A DNA stretch of 53,594 nt. Origin: Candidatus Latescibacterota bacterium. GTDB taxonomy: Bacteria; Latescibacterota; UBA2968; UBA8231. Both the position numbers and the translations under genes were made by a program. Position 1 is the stretch's first letter. Every line of letters starts with the position of its first letter. The notes under the pieces are model-generated. The model saw only the letters and a list, made by a program, of their open reading frames with translations. It did not search any database and was not told where the DNA came from. Shown here piece by piece: positions 29,162 to 36,789 of this stretch. The stretch is taken from contig JAJEGS010000032.1 of assembly GCA_022819745.1 (NCBI GenBank), positions 1-53,594 on the forward strand, written 5' to 3'.

Positions 29162-30254
29162 CTACTTGTAGGTCAGGTCGAACACGGCGTCCGTCAGCCA
29201 GCGCTTGAAGCCCTCGTCGAGAATAAACGGGAACTTCTGCACGGTGGAGATGACGATTTTCTTCCCGCTCTCAATGAACTGGCGCAAGTCTCCGGAACGC
29301 TCAGCGTGGCCGACCGTTGCCCCGACTTGGGCGAACTGCTTGATGGTGTCGCGGATCTGCCGGTCAAGAATGCGCCGGTCGGGAACCACGATCACCGAAT
29401 CGAATACGGATTTACCGTCTTTGGCGAGGCCGATCAACTGGTGGGCGAGCCAAGCGATGGAGTTAGACTTGCCGCTGCCCGCTGAATGCTGGATCAGGTA
29501 GCGCTGGCCAGCGCCGTAGCGGCGCGCGTCCGCGAGGATCTTGCGCACTACGTCGAAACGGCAAAAACTGCGAAGCCTTACCCTGTAGGTGCGTGCAGAA
29601 CTTCACCTCGTGTTCATCCACCGCAAAGTGTGCCACGCACCGACCCAGTTCAAAGAGCTTCTCGCGCGGGTCGCGGTCGCGGCGGTACTGCTGGACTGCA
29701 TCATCTACCGTCTGCTTGGTGAGGCTGTTCTTGAGTTCAAAGGTCGCCACCGGCAGCCCATTAATGAACAAGGCGAGGTCGAGCGCGAGCCCTGCCCGCT
29801 CCCGGCTGTAGCGCAACTGCCGCGTCACCGAAAAGCGGTTCGCGCTGTAGAGCGCCTTTGCCCGCTCGTTGCCGGCCGAGGGCGTTCCGAAAAAAAGATC
29901 AAGGGCGTGCGCTCCGTGCTTGACACCGTTGCGCAGCACATCGACGGTGCCGCGCTTGTTAATCTCGCCTTGCAGACGCGTGAGGAACTTGTGCCGGGTC
30001 GGGCTTTCCGCAGCCAAGTCGAGCGTCTCGGCCACATCGGGCTGAGTGGCCCGCAGAAGCAACGCGAGTTGCGCCAAGTCCACGCAGTATTCGCGGTCGT
30101 AAGCCGCCGGGTCGCCGCAGACCCAGCCGGTGCCGTAGGCGGACGGACGCTCGTAGGTCTCGCCGGCTGGCGCAGCGTCTGGGTCGCAGGACGAGCCGGT
30201 TAGGGTGGTGCAGATGAGGGCTTCTAGGCCGCGTTCAGTGGTGTCGGTGGTCAC
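29162..30254 (-). pseudogene. hsdR: Collapsed type I restriction subunit R
   Basis: Normal relatives are about 1000 residues; here only 1093 bp remain. The GTG start (30254) overlaps the darG stop (GTGA). The N-terminal nuclease domain is intact (LDLALFINGLPVATFELKNS, the D and ExK of the PD-(D/E)XK site), up to FCTHLQGKASQFLPF. Homology then jumps about 50 residues ahead and changes frame (FDVVRKILADARRYGAGQ) to the Walker A helicase motif SAGSGKSNSI and TVQKFPFILDE. There the DEAH box, the remaining helicase domains and most of the C-terminus are missing; the frame runs straight into GFKRWLTDAVFDLTYK and stops, which looks like the natural C-terminal end. So two internal deletions, one frameshifting. 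It cannot be a working restriction motor. Confidence 0.85.
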
Positions 30255-31309
30255 GGGGAATCCGACGTATCGCGATGTTCAATCCAGCCCTTCTCCAATA
30301 GAACATCAAACGCCAGCTTAATCTGACGTAGCGAAAACTGCCTTTTCCTTGCGTTCCAAGCGTAGGTGTGATTCACGATGTCGTCGAAGACCAGTACCTT
30401 TTCTTCCCTAGCAATCCAGTGAACCGTTGTAAGCAGTTCCAAGCCGAACGACGACTCAAACCCTTCGACGAGGTCGGAAACCTTTTCAAAGCGGGCCTGC
30501 GTATCGGCCTTGTCCTCAAGAAATGCACGCGCATCTGCGAGCGCGCCCGGCACCAGTTCCAACTGCTTGTCAGGAGCATCGCCCCCATCGGCATAGCCCG
30601 ACACCAGATGTCCCTCAATGGCTTTCAGCACATGTCGAAGGTTTTCGGCATACGGACCGTAAGGGCCTTTAGCGAATTTCAACTTTAGTGGCTCACCCGC
30701 AGCCTGCATGAAATACATGAGCTTATGTACTTCCAACAGTGTCACGAATGGGTCCAGCAAGCCGAGTAGGTAGCGATCCATCAACCCGACCAACACGGCC
30801 CGTCCGGATGTCATCTTCGGTGCGTCGCTCAAATGCTTGACGCGTTTGTCCACCGGCCCCCCTGGCTCAAATATGACGATATTGACGTCCCCTAATTCCT
30901 CTAGAGCAGTCTCTAAACGAGTACGCACCTCCAGCCAGTCCAACCCGCCCAGCCCGCTACCGAGCGGAGGAATTGCTATCGAGCGGATACCCCGCGACTG
31001 GATTTCCTCTTTAAGCGAGACCAAACCAGACTCAATGTCCTCAATACGACTCTTGGATCGCCAATGCCGCTTGGTCGGGAAATTAATGATGTAATGCGGA
31101 GGAAGCAGCGTGCCCGTCTCGAAGACAAACACACAACCCGGTTGCATTTCATTGTGCTTGCACTGGGCCACATATGCCTTGAAGTTTTCGGGAAAGGCTC
31201 GTTTGAACTGAAGCGCGACACCGCGTCCCATGATCCCGACGCAGTTGACGGTATTGACTAGGGCTTCGGCTTGTTCGGCGAGAATGTCGCCGGTCTTGTA
31301 CTCGATCAT
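30251..31309 (-). CDS. darG: DarG antitoxin (macrodomain ADP-ribosyl glycohydrolase)
   Basis: 352 aa, AGGAG before ATG. The N-terminal macrodomain (1-155) starts MIEYKTGDILAEQAEALVNT, continues NCVGIMGRGVALQFK, and has Lys80 in NFPTKRHWR (the catalytic lysine position of DarG) and PPLGSGLGGLDW (114-125). The C-terminal domain (about 165-352; VHKLMYFMQAAG, FAKGPYGPYAENLRHVL) is the usual DarG toxin-binding part. DarG removes ADP-ribose that DarT adds to single-stranded DNA and also binds DarT. It lies 18 bp after darT and overlaps the hsdR remnant. Confidence 0.95.
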   Translation of the reverse strand: MIEYKTGDILAEQAEALVNTVNCVGIMGRGVALQFKRAFPENFKAYVAQCKHNEMQPGCVFVFETGTLLPPHYIINFPTKRHWRSKSRIEDIESGLVSLKEEIQSRGIRSIAIPPLGSGLGGLDWLEVRTRLETALEELGDVNIVIFEPGGPVDKRVKHLSDAPKMTSGRAVLVGLMDRYLLGLLDPFVTLLEVHKLMYFMQAAGEPLKLKFAKGPYGPYAENLRHVLKAIEGHLVSGYADGGDAPDKQLELVPGALADARAFLEDKADTQARFEKVSDLVEGFESSFGLELLTTVHWIAREEKVLVFDDIVNHTYAWNARKRQFSLRQIKLAFDVLLEKGWIEHRDTSDSP

Positions 31310-31327
31310 GGCCGTTCTCCTATGTCG

Positions 31328-31966
31328 TCAGTAATACCACCGAGGTCTGATTTCAACAGGTGGTTTGTGCTTGGCACCTGCAAGGGCCGCACAGGTCTGT
31401 TGGTAGAACTGTTTTGACAACACGCCGATGCGAGAAACTAGGTGCCAAGGGAATTGACCCTCAATTAGAAATTCTGCCTGCTTACCCTCCTTGCATCCTT
31501 GCCAACTTGTAGTTCGCACCGCGTTCCAGTCGATCTCGCTCAATCTCGCCAAGGCACACCAATCTTCAAAATAGTATGCGCCGGCATTTGAAGTCGTAAA
31601 TGCCCAACGCAGTTTCTCTTGATTGGCCCAAGCAACGGTCTGCTGCAAATCTGCCTCCAAATGAACAATGGGGTCTTGACCGCCGCAATAGGCCAGTTCA
31701 GGATGATTTGCTTGGTAGATCAGGTAGAGCATGACAGAGCGGGGGCAGAAGTAAAACGGTACACAATCGCCCACATGCAAATTGGAATGGCTGTTCAGTG
31801 CATTCGTGAGTCGGCGTTGCTTGATCTTATTCATCCCTATGGTTGTTCCGGCTCCGTCCTGCTGAACCATCTTCGCATCGCACCAGAGATAACCGTCCCT
31901 AATAATTGAGGGCAACCGGTCAACGTGGACGATGTGGTAAATCTCTGGATTCGCGGGTATTGGCAT
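31328..31966 (-). CDS. darT: DarT toxin (ssDNA ADP-ribosyltransferase)
   Basis: 212 aa. DarT (DUF4433) signatures: YHIVHVDRLPSIIRDGYL at the N-terminus, TTIGMNKIKQRRL (about 41-53), VPFYFCPRSVMLYLIY, and KQAEFLIEGQFPW with Glu165 at the catalytic position. DarT uses NAD+ to ADP-ribosylate a base in single-stranded DNA, blocking replication; DarTG pairs are known toxin-antitoxin and anti-phage modules. All key residues are present, so it should be active. No Shine-Dalgarno is visible at the ATG, which may keep toxin translation low. An AT-rich 256-bp gap with a palindrome precedes it. Confidence 0.95.
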   Translation of the reverse strand: MPIPANPEIYHIVHVDRLPSIIRDGYLWCDAKMVQQDGAGTTIGMNKIKQRRLTNALNSHSNLHVGDCVPFYFCPRSVMLYLIYQANHPELAYCGGQDPIVHLEADLQQTVAWANQEKLRWAFTTSNAGAYYFEDWCALARLSEIDWNAVRTTSWQGCKEGKQAEFLIEGQFPWHLVSRIGVLSKQFYQQTCAALAGAKHKPPVEIRPRWYY

Positions 31967-32222
31967 AGTCAGTGGTCAGCGTACGATGGGTCGATTCTCT
32001 CTGGTGTCGGAGGTCAAGCTATCCTCTTGTTCATTAGTATTTTAATGAAAACATTAAAATATTGTGCTGTATTGTGGTATAAGCAATAAATGTTGGCACA
32101 AACATATAAACCCATAAGGATATAGGAACCAGATACTTATAAAATCAATTGCGTCTAACTTATGCCAAAATTATGCTTTTTGGCCGATTATTTATTTTTA
32201 CGCATAATTCCAATTAGTGTGG
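31967..32222. other. Intergenic gap between the OLD nuclease and darT
   Basis: 256 bp, the largest gap in the defence island, conspicuously A+T-rich from about 32030 to 32220. It holds the palindrome and candidate darT promoter described at 32038-32086 and a second, 7-bp inverted repeat (GCCAAAA 32164-32170 with TTTTGGC 32178-32184) that might be a weak terminator after the OLD gene. No coding frame is convincing. Confidence 0.5.
32038..32061. promoter_or_regulatory. Perfect AT-rich palindrome upstream of darT (operator candidate)
   Basis: Ten-base arms TATTTTAATG and CATTAAAATA flank AAAA, with no mismatch. It lies 72 bp upstream of darT in an intergenic stretch much richer in A+T than the island. 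A candidate minus-strand promoter, TTGCTT (32086-32081), 17 bp, AATATT (32063-32058), overlaps its edge, so a bound repressor would cover the -10 box. There is no T-run typical of a terminator on either side. Function is inferred. Confidence 0.5.
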
Positions 32223-34328
32223 TCAGGGCGTCTCCTTTTCAAACTTCTCGTTCAGCGCGGAAAACAGCAACGCCGCAGTATCGAGAACTTCGTCCGCAAG
32301 CGTAGTTCCTCCTTCTGCCCATGACGACACAAGGTGTAAAGCGACTGAAGCCTTCCAACCCTTCGGTAGGTCAATATCCTGACGTTTGGCAGCGGCCTTA
32401 ATCTGACTCGGCAGGCTTTCGGCCGAGCGGTCCCCTTGATCGAGTTGCAAAGCCTTGCCCAAGACTGCTTCAAGTCCGGGAATGATAAGTGCCTCGCCTA
32501 AGATATCCTCTATCTCGACCCCCTTCCCAGGTTGGTTCAGTACGTCATCCAGCATAAGAATCCTGGAATTATTATCGGCATAAAGCTCTTTCACCAGCGC
32601 GTTTCGACGAGCCCGTCCAGCCTCGTCGCCATCAAGAAGGACTAAAGGCCGGACTTTCTCACTCAGGAACAGCGAGGCAATCCACCCGACGTTCTTTGTT
32701 CCGCCGCAGAACACGATATAAATATCGTCCGGTAACGACGGCCGACCTGATTTCGCGCACTGCTGCGACAGCGCTTGCAAGTAGTAGAAGTCGGTTATTC
32801 CCTCTACCAATACGTTCTTGCGATGCTGAAAAAGCCCGCCAATCATCGCGTATCCGGCGGCGGCCTGAAGCGGGAAAATCGTCTCGCGATCCTCCGGCCA
32901 TGTCTCAGCCGTGATGCGCGAATGGCCGGTGTCGTCCTCCTTGACCGGCCTGATCCGATGCAGATGTTCACCGTCGATCAGGAAGGGCGAGTGGGTCGTG
33001 TAGGCAAGCTGGTTCTTTTGGGTGAGTTTCTCAAAGAACGCGATCAATTCCTGCTGAGCGGTAGGATGGAGGTGTAACCCCGGCTCGTCGAGGAGGAGAA
33101 TTGTATCCTTATGCCCGCCTTTGGATTCGACAAGAAAGACAAGGTAGAACGAGAAGAACCACTGAAATCCCTTACTGCGGGCTTCAAGCTCGATTTCCAC
33201 GTCTGGACGGCGGTCGTCGGCAATCCAGATTCGGAAGTAGTCGCCGTCGGCTTGATAGCGAATCTTGTGGCGACGCTGTGACCACCATTCGGAAAATTTG
33301 CCGCTAATGTCGATAGAGGCGGAGCTCAGGAGAATGGAGCGTTTGTCCTTGCGCTGCTGATCAGCGGCGACCTGCTCCGGCGTCGGCGGATAGCCCTGTT
33401 CCCGCATTCGCCTCACTTCTCTGTCGCCAAGCGCAGTAATCTCCTTGGGATCGAGCCCGACATACTTGAATATCGCGTTGATCGTACGCACACGAGAATC
33501 GTTCGGATCGCGATTCAGGTCTTCTATAAAGCGCGGCAACCAGATGGCATTATCGAGGATGCCGTAATTTTCAAAATAGATCAGAACGGGGAGGTTGTGT
33601 TTGATTTTTTCATTAATCTGGTCAATGACTAGACCTTCCCTAGCAACGTCCAAAACTGGTTCAACCACTTGCTGAAGTGCTTCTATCATATCGGCGGTTT
33701 GCGAGTTACTCCAATGCTCCACCTCTGTACGCAGCTTAGTCAGCAGATTCGCTCCCTCTTCGACACGGAGATTTCCTATAGCCTTCAGCTTGTCCTTCCA
33801 TCCGGTCGCCCAATTAGCCAACTTCGTGCGCTGCTCTGCCGTGTATTCCTCATGATTTGGGTCTGGTGCCTCAAGCCTACGGGCACTCGACGTAAACGCA
33901 TCAAGTGCGTTGAGCACCGGTTCCGGTTCGAGCGATTTCTCCTTTATTATGGACGCATACTCAAACTTGAAGGAGCCATCGTAGTAGCGGGTCGCGGTGA
34001 CCTTCTCAGGAGGCTTCCTGTCTTCCTCAAGTAGTTCGCCAATTTCAATCCGAAGTTCTTCTGGAATCTCGAACTCGACCGAACAAACGGGCCAGTCTCT
34101 GCCTTTCGATCCATTAGCGACATAATCTCGCGTGTAGCGGTCGCGCGGGAATTCGCGCTGCGCCTCATAGGGTTCCGGCGTGGCAGGATTGAATTTGTGC
34201 AGGGCCTTGAGTAGCGAGGTCTTGCCCGACTCGTTCCGGCCAACAAAGGCCGTGACTTTCTCCAATGTTATCCAGTCGCTGTCATCGATATTGCGGAAAT
34301 TCTGAACGCGAAAGCGAATGGCTTTCAT
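32223..34328 (-). CDS. OLD-family ATP-dependent endonuclease (AAA ATPase plus TOPRIM)
   Basis: 701 aa. N-terminal SMC/ABC-type ATPase: KAIRFRVQNFRNIDD, Walker A GRNESGKTS (30-38), a long insertion, then Walker B TILLLDEPGLHLHP (about 408-421) and the His switch YTTHSPFLID. The C-terminal TOPRIM nuclease domain has NVLVEGITDFYYLQAL (about 505-520) and VLLDGDEAGR (about 560), the acidic residues that bind metal. OLD proteins are DNA nucleases in phage and bacterial defence. There is no UvrD-type partner (so not Gabija). ATG overlaps the hsdS stop (ATGA), with AGGAG just upstream, implying translational coupling. Confidence 0.9.
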   Translation of the reverse strand: MKAIRFRVQNFRNIDDSDWITLEKVTAFVGRNESGKTSLLKALHKFNPATPEPYEAQREFPRDRYTRDYVANGSKGRDWPVCSVEFEIPEELRIEIGELLEEDRKPPEKVTATRYYDGSFKFEYASIIKEKSLEPEPVLNALDAFTSSARRLEAPDPNHEEYTAEQRTKLANWATGWKDKLKAIGNLRVEEGANLLTKLRTEVEHWSNSQTADMIEALQQVVEPVLDVAREGLVIDQINEKIKHNLPVLIYFENYGILDNAIWLPRFIEDLNRDPNDSRVRTINAIFKYVGLDPKEITALGDREVRRMREQGYPPTPEQVAADQQRKDKRSILLSSASIDISGKFSEWWSQRRHKIRYQADGDYFRIWIADDRRPDVEIELEARSKGFQWFFSFYLVFLVESKGGHKDTILLLDEPGLHLHPTAQQELIAFFEKLTQKNQLAYTTHSPFLIDGEHLHRIRPVKEDDTGHSRITAETWPEDRETIFPLQAAAGYAMIGGLFQHRKNVLVEGITDFYYLQALSQQCAKSGRPSLPDDIYIVFCGGTKNVGWIASLFLSEKVRPLVLLDGDEAGRARRNALVKELYADNNSRILMLDDVLNQPGKGVEIEDILGEALIIPGLEAVLGKALQLDQGDRSAESLPSQIKAAAKRQDIDLPKGWKASVALHLVSSWAEGGTTLADEVLDTAALLFSALNEKFEKETP

Positions 34329-35680
34329 ACATGATCTCCTCTGCGTGGCTCTTCCACTGTTTCTGGTGGCTCTGACGCGTTCACCGGGTCGGGCAGATTA
34401 GCTGCCGCCCCGCGCACGTCCAGTTTGCCGGTGACTACATCGGCAATCAGGCGGGTGCGGTATTCCTGTAGCAACTCGATCTGGCGGCGAGTGTGGCTGA
34501 TAGCAGTATCGATGTCGGCTGTTTGTTGTTCGATATGCATTGCAATGACCGCCTGTTCTTCTGAGGGAGGTACGGGCAACCATAAGTTTAGTACTCGCTC
34601 AACTGCAAGCCCCGGCTGGGCAGCAGCGAGTGAATACTGATTCAGATTCATGGCCCCCAAGATCGCGCCGAACCATTCAAGGACTTGGCTAGGATGGAGA
34701 GTCGCAACCACTGCGTGCTCCGAAGCCCAAAATCGACCGCGAGCGATATGAACATTTCCACATAGCGCACCCTGTCTGCCAATCAATGCGAAGTCGCCAT
34801 CGTGGGTGTAGTTCGATGTATAACCTCTTAGCCCGTTGCCACCATAGACAGGATATTCACCCGCAGGCTCAATCGACATTTCGGTAATGCCGTCCCCACT
34901 TTTCATGCTGCAAAGTGTCTTAAGTCGCCGTACTTCCCAATGTGCTGGCACATCGCCGAGTCCCTCGACACCCGAAGGCTTGAGGCGGACGTTGGGGTCT
35001 AGGCCTCGAGTGACGGCGCGATCAATAACTGCCTGCTTCTCTTCCTCCAGCAGCCGGATGAGCTTTTGCTTGCCGCTGATGTAGCGGCAGATGCGCTCGT
35101 CGGCGTGGTCAAGATAGCGGACGATGGCGGTTTGTTCGGGGAGGGGCGGGAGGGGTAACCATACCGATTTGATACCAGCATGAGAAAGTCCATATCTGGT
35201 TACGCCTTTCGCCTCGATATGGAACTGATACGCCAGCCCCTTGCTCTGCAAAGCACGAAGCAAGTAGCCGCCCGCAAGCTCATCAGTTCGCGGGCGCAGC
35301 AAGGCTAAGTGATAGCCTGAAATAAGATCGGACGCGGGCTCAGTGACCAGTGCTGGCACTCCAACGTCATCCCATGTCTCGGAGTCCTTGGTAATGAGGA
35401 CATCATCTTTCTCAAGTCGGAAACGCTCAATTTCCTCGTCGGTAGCGGTCGCCTGCATGAAATTCATCTGTTCATTGATGTAATCATTTTTGTAAACATC
35501 AACATAGTTACAAAGACGGACCGGCTCCTCGTCCTCTTTTACGTGTTTGTCCACGTTGCTTACCCGCATATCTATCACATTCCGAAGGCGTCGTATCTCC
35601 CAATGTGCCGGAATGTCGCCCAGCCGTTCGACGCCGGAAGGCTTGTAGTTTGGATAGGGTTTGAAATTGGAATCAGTCAT
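34325..35680 (-). CDS. hsdS: Type I restriction-modification specificity subunit
   Basis: 451 aa, full length with two target-recognition domains. Each TRD is preceded by a repeated segment (YKPSGVERLGDIPAHWEIRR near residue 12 and LKPSGVEGLGDVPAHWEVRR near 230) and followed by a conserved helical repeat (LPPLPEQTAIVRYLDHAD; VPPSEEQAVIAMHIEQQTAD). The two TRDs differ, so a bipartite asymmetric target is expected. HsdS binds DNA and, with two HsdM, forms the methyltransferase. 62 bp separate it from the glycosylase-like gene; the OLD gene overlaps its stop. Confidence 0.95.
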   Translation of the reverse strand: MTDSNFKPYPNYKPSGVERLGDIPAHWEIRRLRNVIDMRVSNVDKHVKEDEEPVRLCNYVDVYKNDYINEQMNFMQATATDEEIERFRLEKDDVLITKDSETWDDVGVPALVTEPASDLISGYHLALLRPRTDELAGGYLLRALQSKGLAYQFHIEAKGVTRYGLSHAGIKSVWLPLPPLPEQTAIVRYLDHADERICRYISGKQKLIRLLEEEKQAVIDRAVTRGLDPNVRLKPSGVEGLGDVPAHWEVRRLKTLCSMKSGDGITEMSIEPAGEYPVYGGNGLRGYTSNYTHDGDFALIGRQGALCGNVHIARGRFWASEHAVVATLHPSQVLEWFGAILGAMNLNQYSLAAAQPGLAVERVLNLWLPVPPSEEQAVIAMHIEQQTADIDTAISHTRRQIELLQEYRTRLIADVVTGKLDVRGAAANLPDPVNASEPPETVEEPRRGDHV

Positions 35681-35742
35681 TAGATCTCATGTTCTTCTTC
35701 TCAATATCCGAGGAATAGTCACCTAAACAGAGTATTGCGAGT

Positions 35743-36390
35743 CTAAAAAAGATCTGACTGCAGATTGTACAATTCGCACATTTGTGCTAAAAATTGTGTC
35801 TGTCCACCATAGCTAGGGTGTCGTATCTGAAAGACTCTATGCTGACATCTTAAGTGCTGTACTGTTTGGGCCGCATCGTTGCCAATTGCAACTAGTCGGT
35901 GCGGCTTTAAGAGGAGAATGAGCTGAGAGAGGAATTCCTCCCCGGTCCTACGCTCAAGAGAATTATGAGATCGATTGCTGAAAGGATTACCGGGTTCGTG
36001 AGGGTGTAGGGGAAATACATTCCACAGAAAGATGGATACCTCGATTTGTGAGAGAACACTCCAGATGACAGCAGCAGTCTTCTCGGCAGCTACGGCACTT
36101 CTCGTTGGTCTCTGAATAGATACCCCCCACCGTGCGGCGTATTCGTGAATATGCACGTCATCTGTTAAGGCAAGCCCTGTTCTCCTACCGCCGCGATAGC
36201 CAAGATCGCGCCCAATCCATATAGAATCAACATCTTGTTTTGTTGCAGCCTCAAGTACAGTCAATAGCGTTTGTAAGCGACGTTGCGGTGCATCATCTAG
36301 GTCATGAACGACACAGCGATTTGAATAAGGGTTAAAGGCATTCTTAAATTTCAGCTTACTCAATGCCTCCACAAATTGCACCGGGTCCAT
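35743..36390 (-). CDS. Uracil-DNA glycosylase superfamily protein
   Basis: 215 aa, GGAGA before ATG. Motif A lies at 59-72 (IGRDLGYRGGRRTG), similar to the GEAPGYRGxxxSG form of UDG-like proteins but with Arg-Asp instead of Glu-Ala. A central FPLHPHEPGNPFSNR segment and a C-terminal IRHPSYGG (the HPS motif of the superfamily) complete the pattern. Such enzymes excise uracil or modified bases; the altered motif means the base cannot be predicted. The gene is visibly lower in GC than hsdM and hsdS, suggesting separate acquisition. Its place inside a type I operon suggests defence: DNA glycosylases that attack modified phage DNA are known. A housekeeping repair role is the alternative. Confidence 0.75.
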   Translation of the reverse strand: MDPVQFVEALSKLKFKNAFNPYSNRCVVHDLDDAPQRRLQTLLTVLEAATKQDVDSIWIGRDLGYRGGRRTGLALTDDVHIHEYAARWGVSIQRPTRSAVAAEKTAAVIWSVLSQIEVSIFLWNVFPLHPHEPGNPFSNRSHNSLERRTGEEFLSQLILLLKPHRLVAIGNDAAQTVQHLRCQHRVFQIRHPSYGGQTQFLAQMCELYNLQSDLF

Positions 36391-36447
36391 GCTCTATTCT
36401 CCATCGATGTCCTCCAAATCCCTCAGTCGGATTTAGACGCCAGAAGA

Positions 36448-36789
36448 TCATACTGCCGTAGCCCGATCCTTGGCACGACGGCGGACCCTCGAACGAATCT
36501 CCTCGCCATTCTCGACCAACGCTCTCGATAATTCATAAACCTTCTGGGCATTCATCCAAAACTCTGGAGTCTGGCCGAAATACTCGCCAAGGGCAATCGC
36601 CGTCTCGGCTGTCACGCCGCGCCGCTCGTGAATGATTTCATGGATCCTCTTGGCCGGCAGGTCAATATCTCGCGCCAATGCGTTGACGGTCAGCCCCATC
36701 CCCTCAATCTGCTCCAACAGAAACGCACCGGGATGAGTGGCGATTCGATTTGTGGGTACATTCATTTTAATTTCGAATCGTTCTGTCAT
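36448..36789 (-). CDS. higA: HigA/VapI-family XRE regulator (orphan antitoxin-like)
   Basis: 113 aa. Family features: HPGAFLLEQIEGMGLTVNAL, ARDIDLPAKRIHEIIHERRG (helix-turn-helix), VTAETAIALGEYFGQTPEFW and MNAQKVYEL. HigA normally follows a HigB RNase gene; here the ATG overlaps the hsdM stop (ATGA) and no higB is visible. It may instead act as a transcriptional regulator of the island, like a restriction-modification control protein; that role is inferred. ATG at 36789 is taken for the overlap; Met9 is a possible alternative. Confidence 0.85.
   Translation of the reverse strand: MTERFEIKMNVPTNRIATHPGAFLLEQIEGMGLTVNALARDIDLPAKRIHEIIHERRGVTAETAIALGEYFGQTPEFWMNAQKVYELSRALVENGEEIRSRVRRRAKDRATAV

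Noticed and set aside
32164..32184. GCCAAAA/TTTTGGC hairpin as a terminator for the OLD gene
   Set aside because: Seven-bp AT-rich stem without a T-run on the minus strand; too weak to call.
32223..34328. Gabija or PARIS assignment for the OLD-type gene
   Set aside because: No GajB-type UvrD helicase and no AriB-type partner adjoin it; the protein has its own TOPRIM domain.
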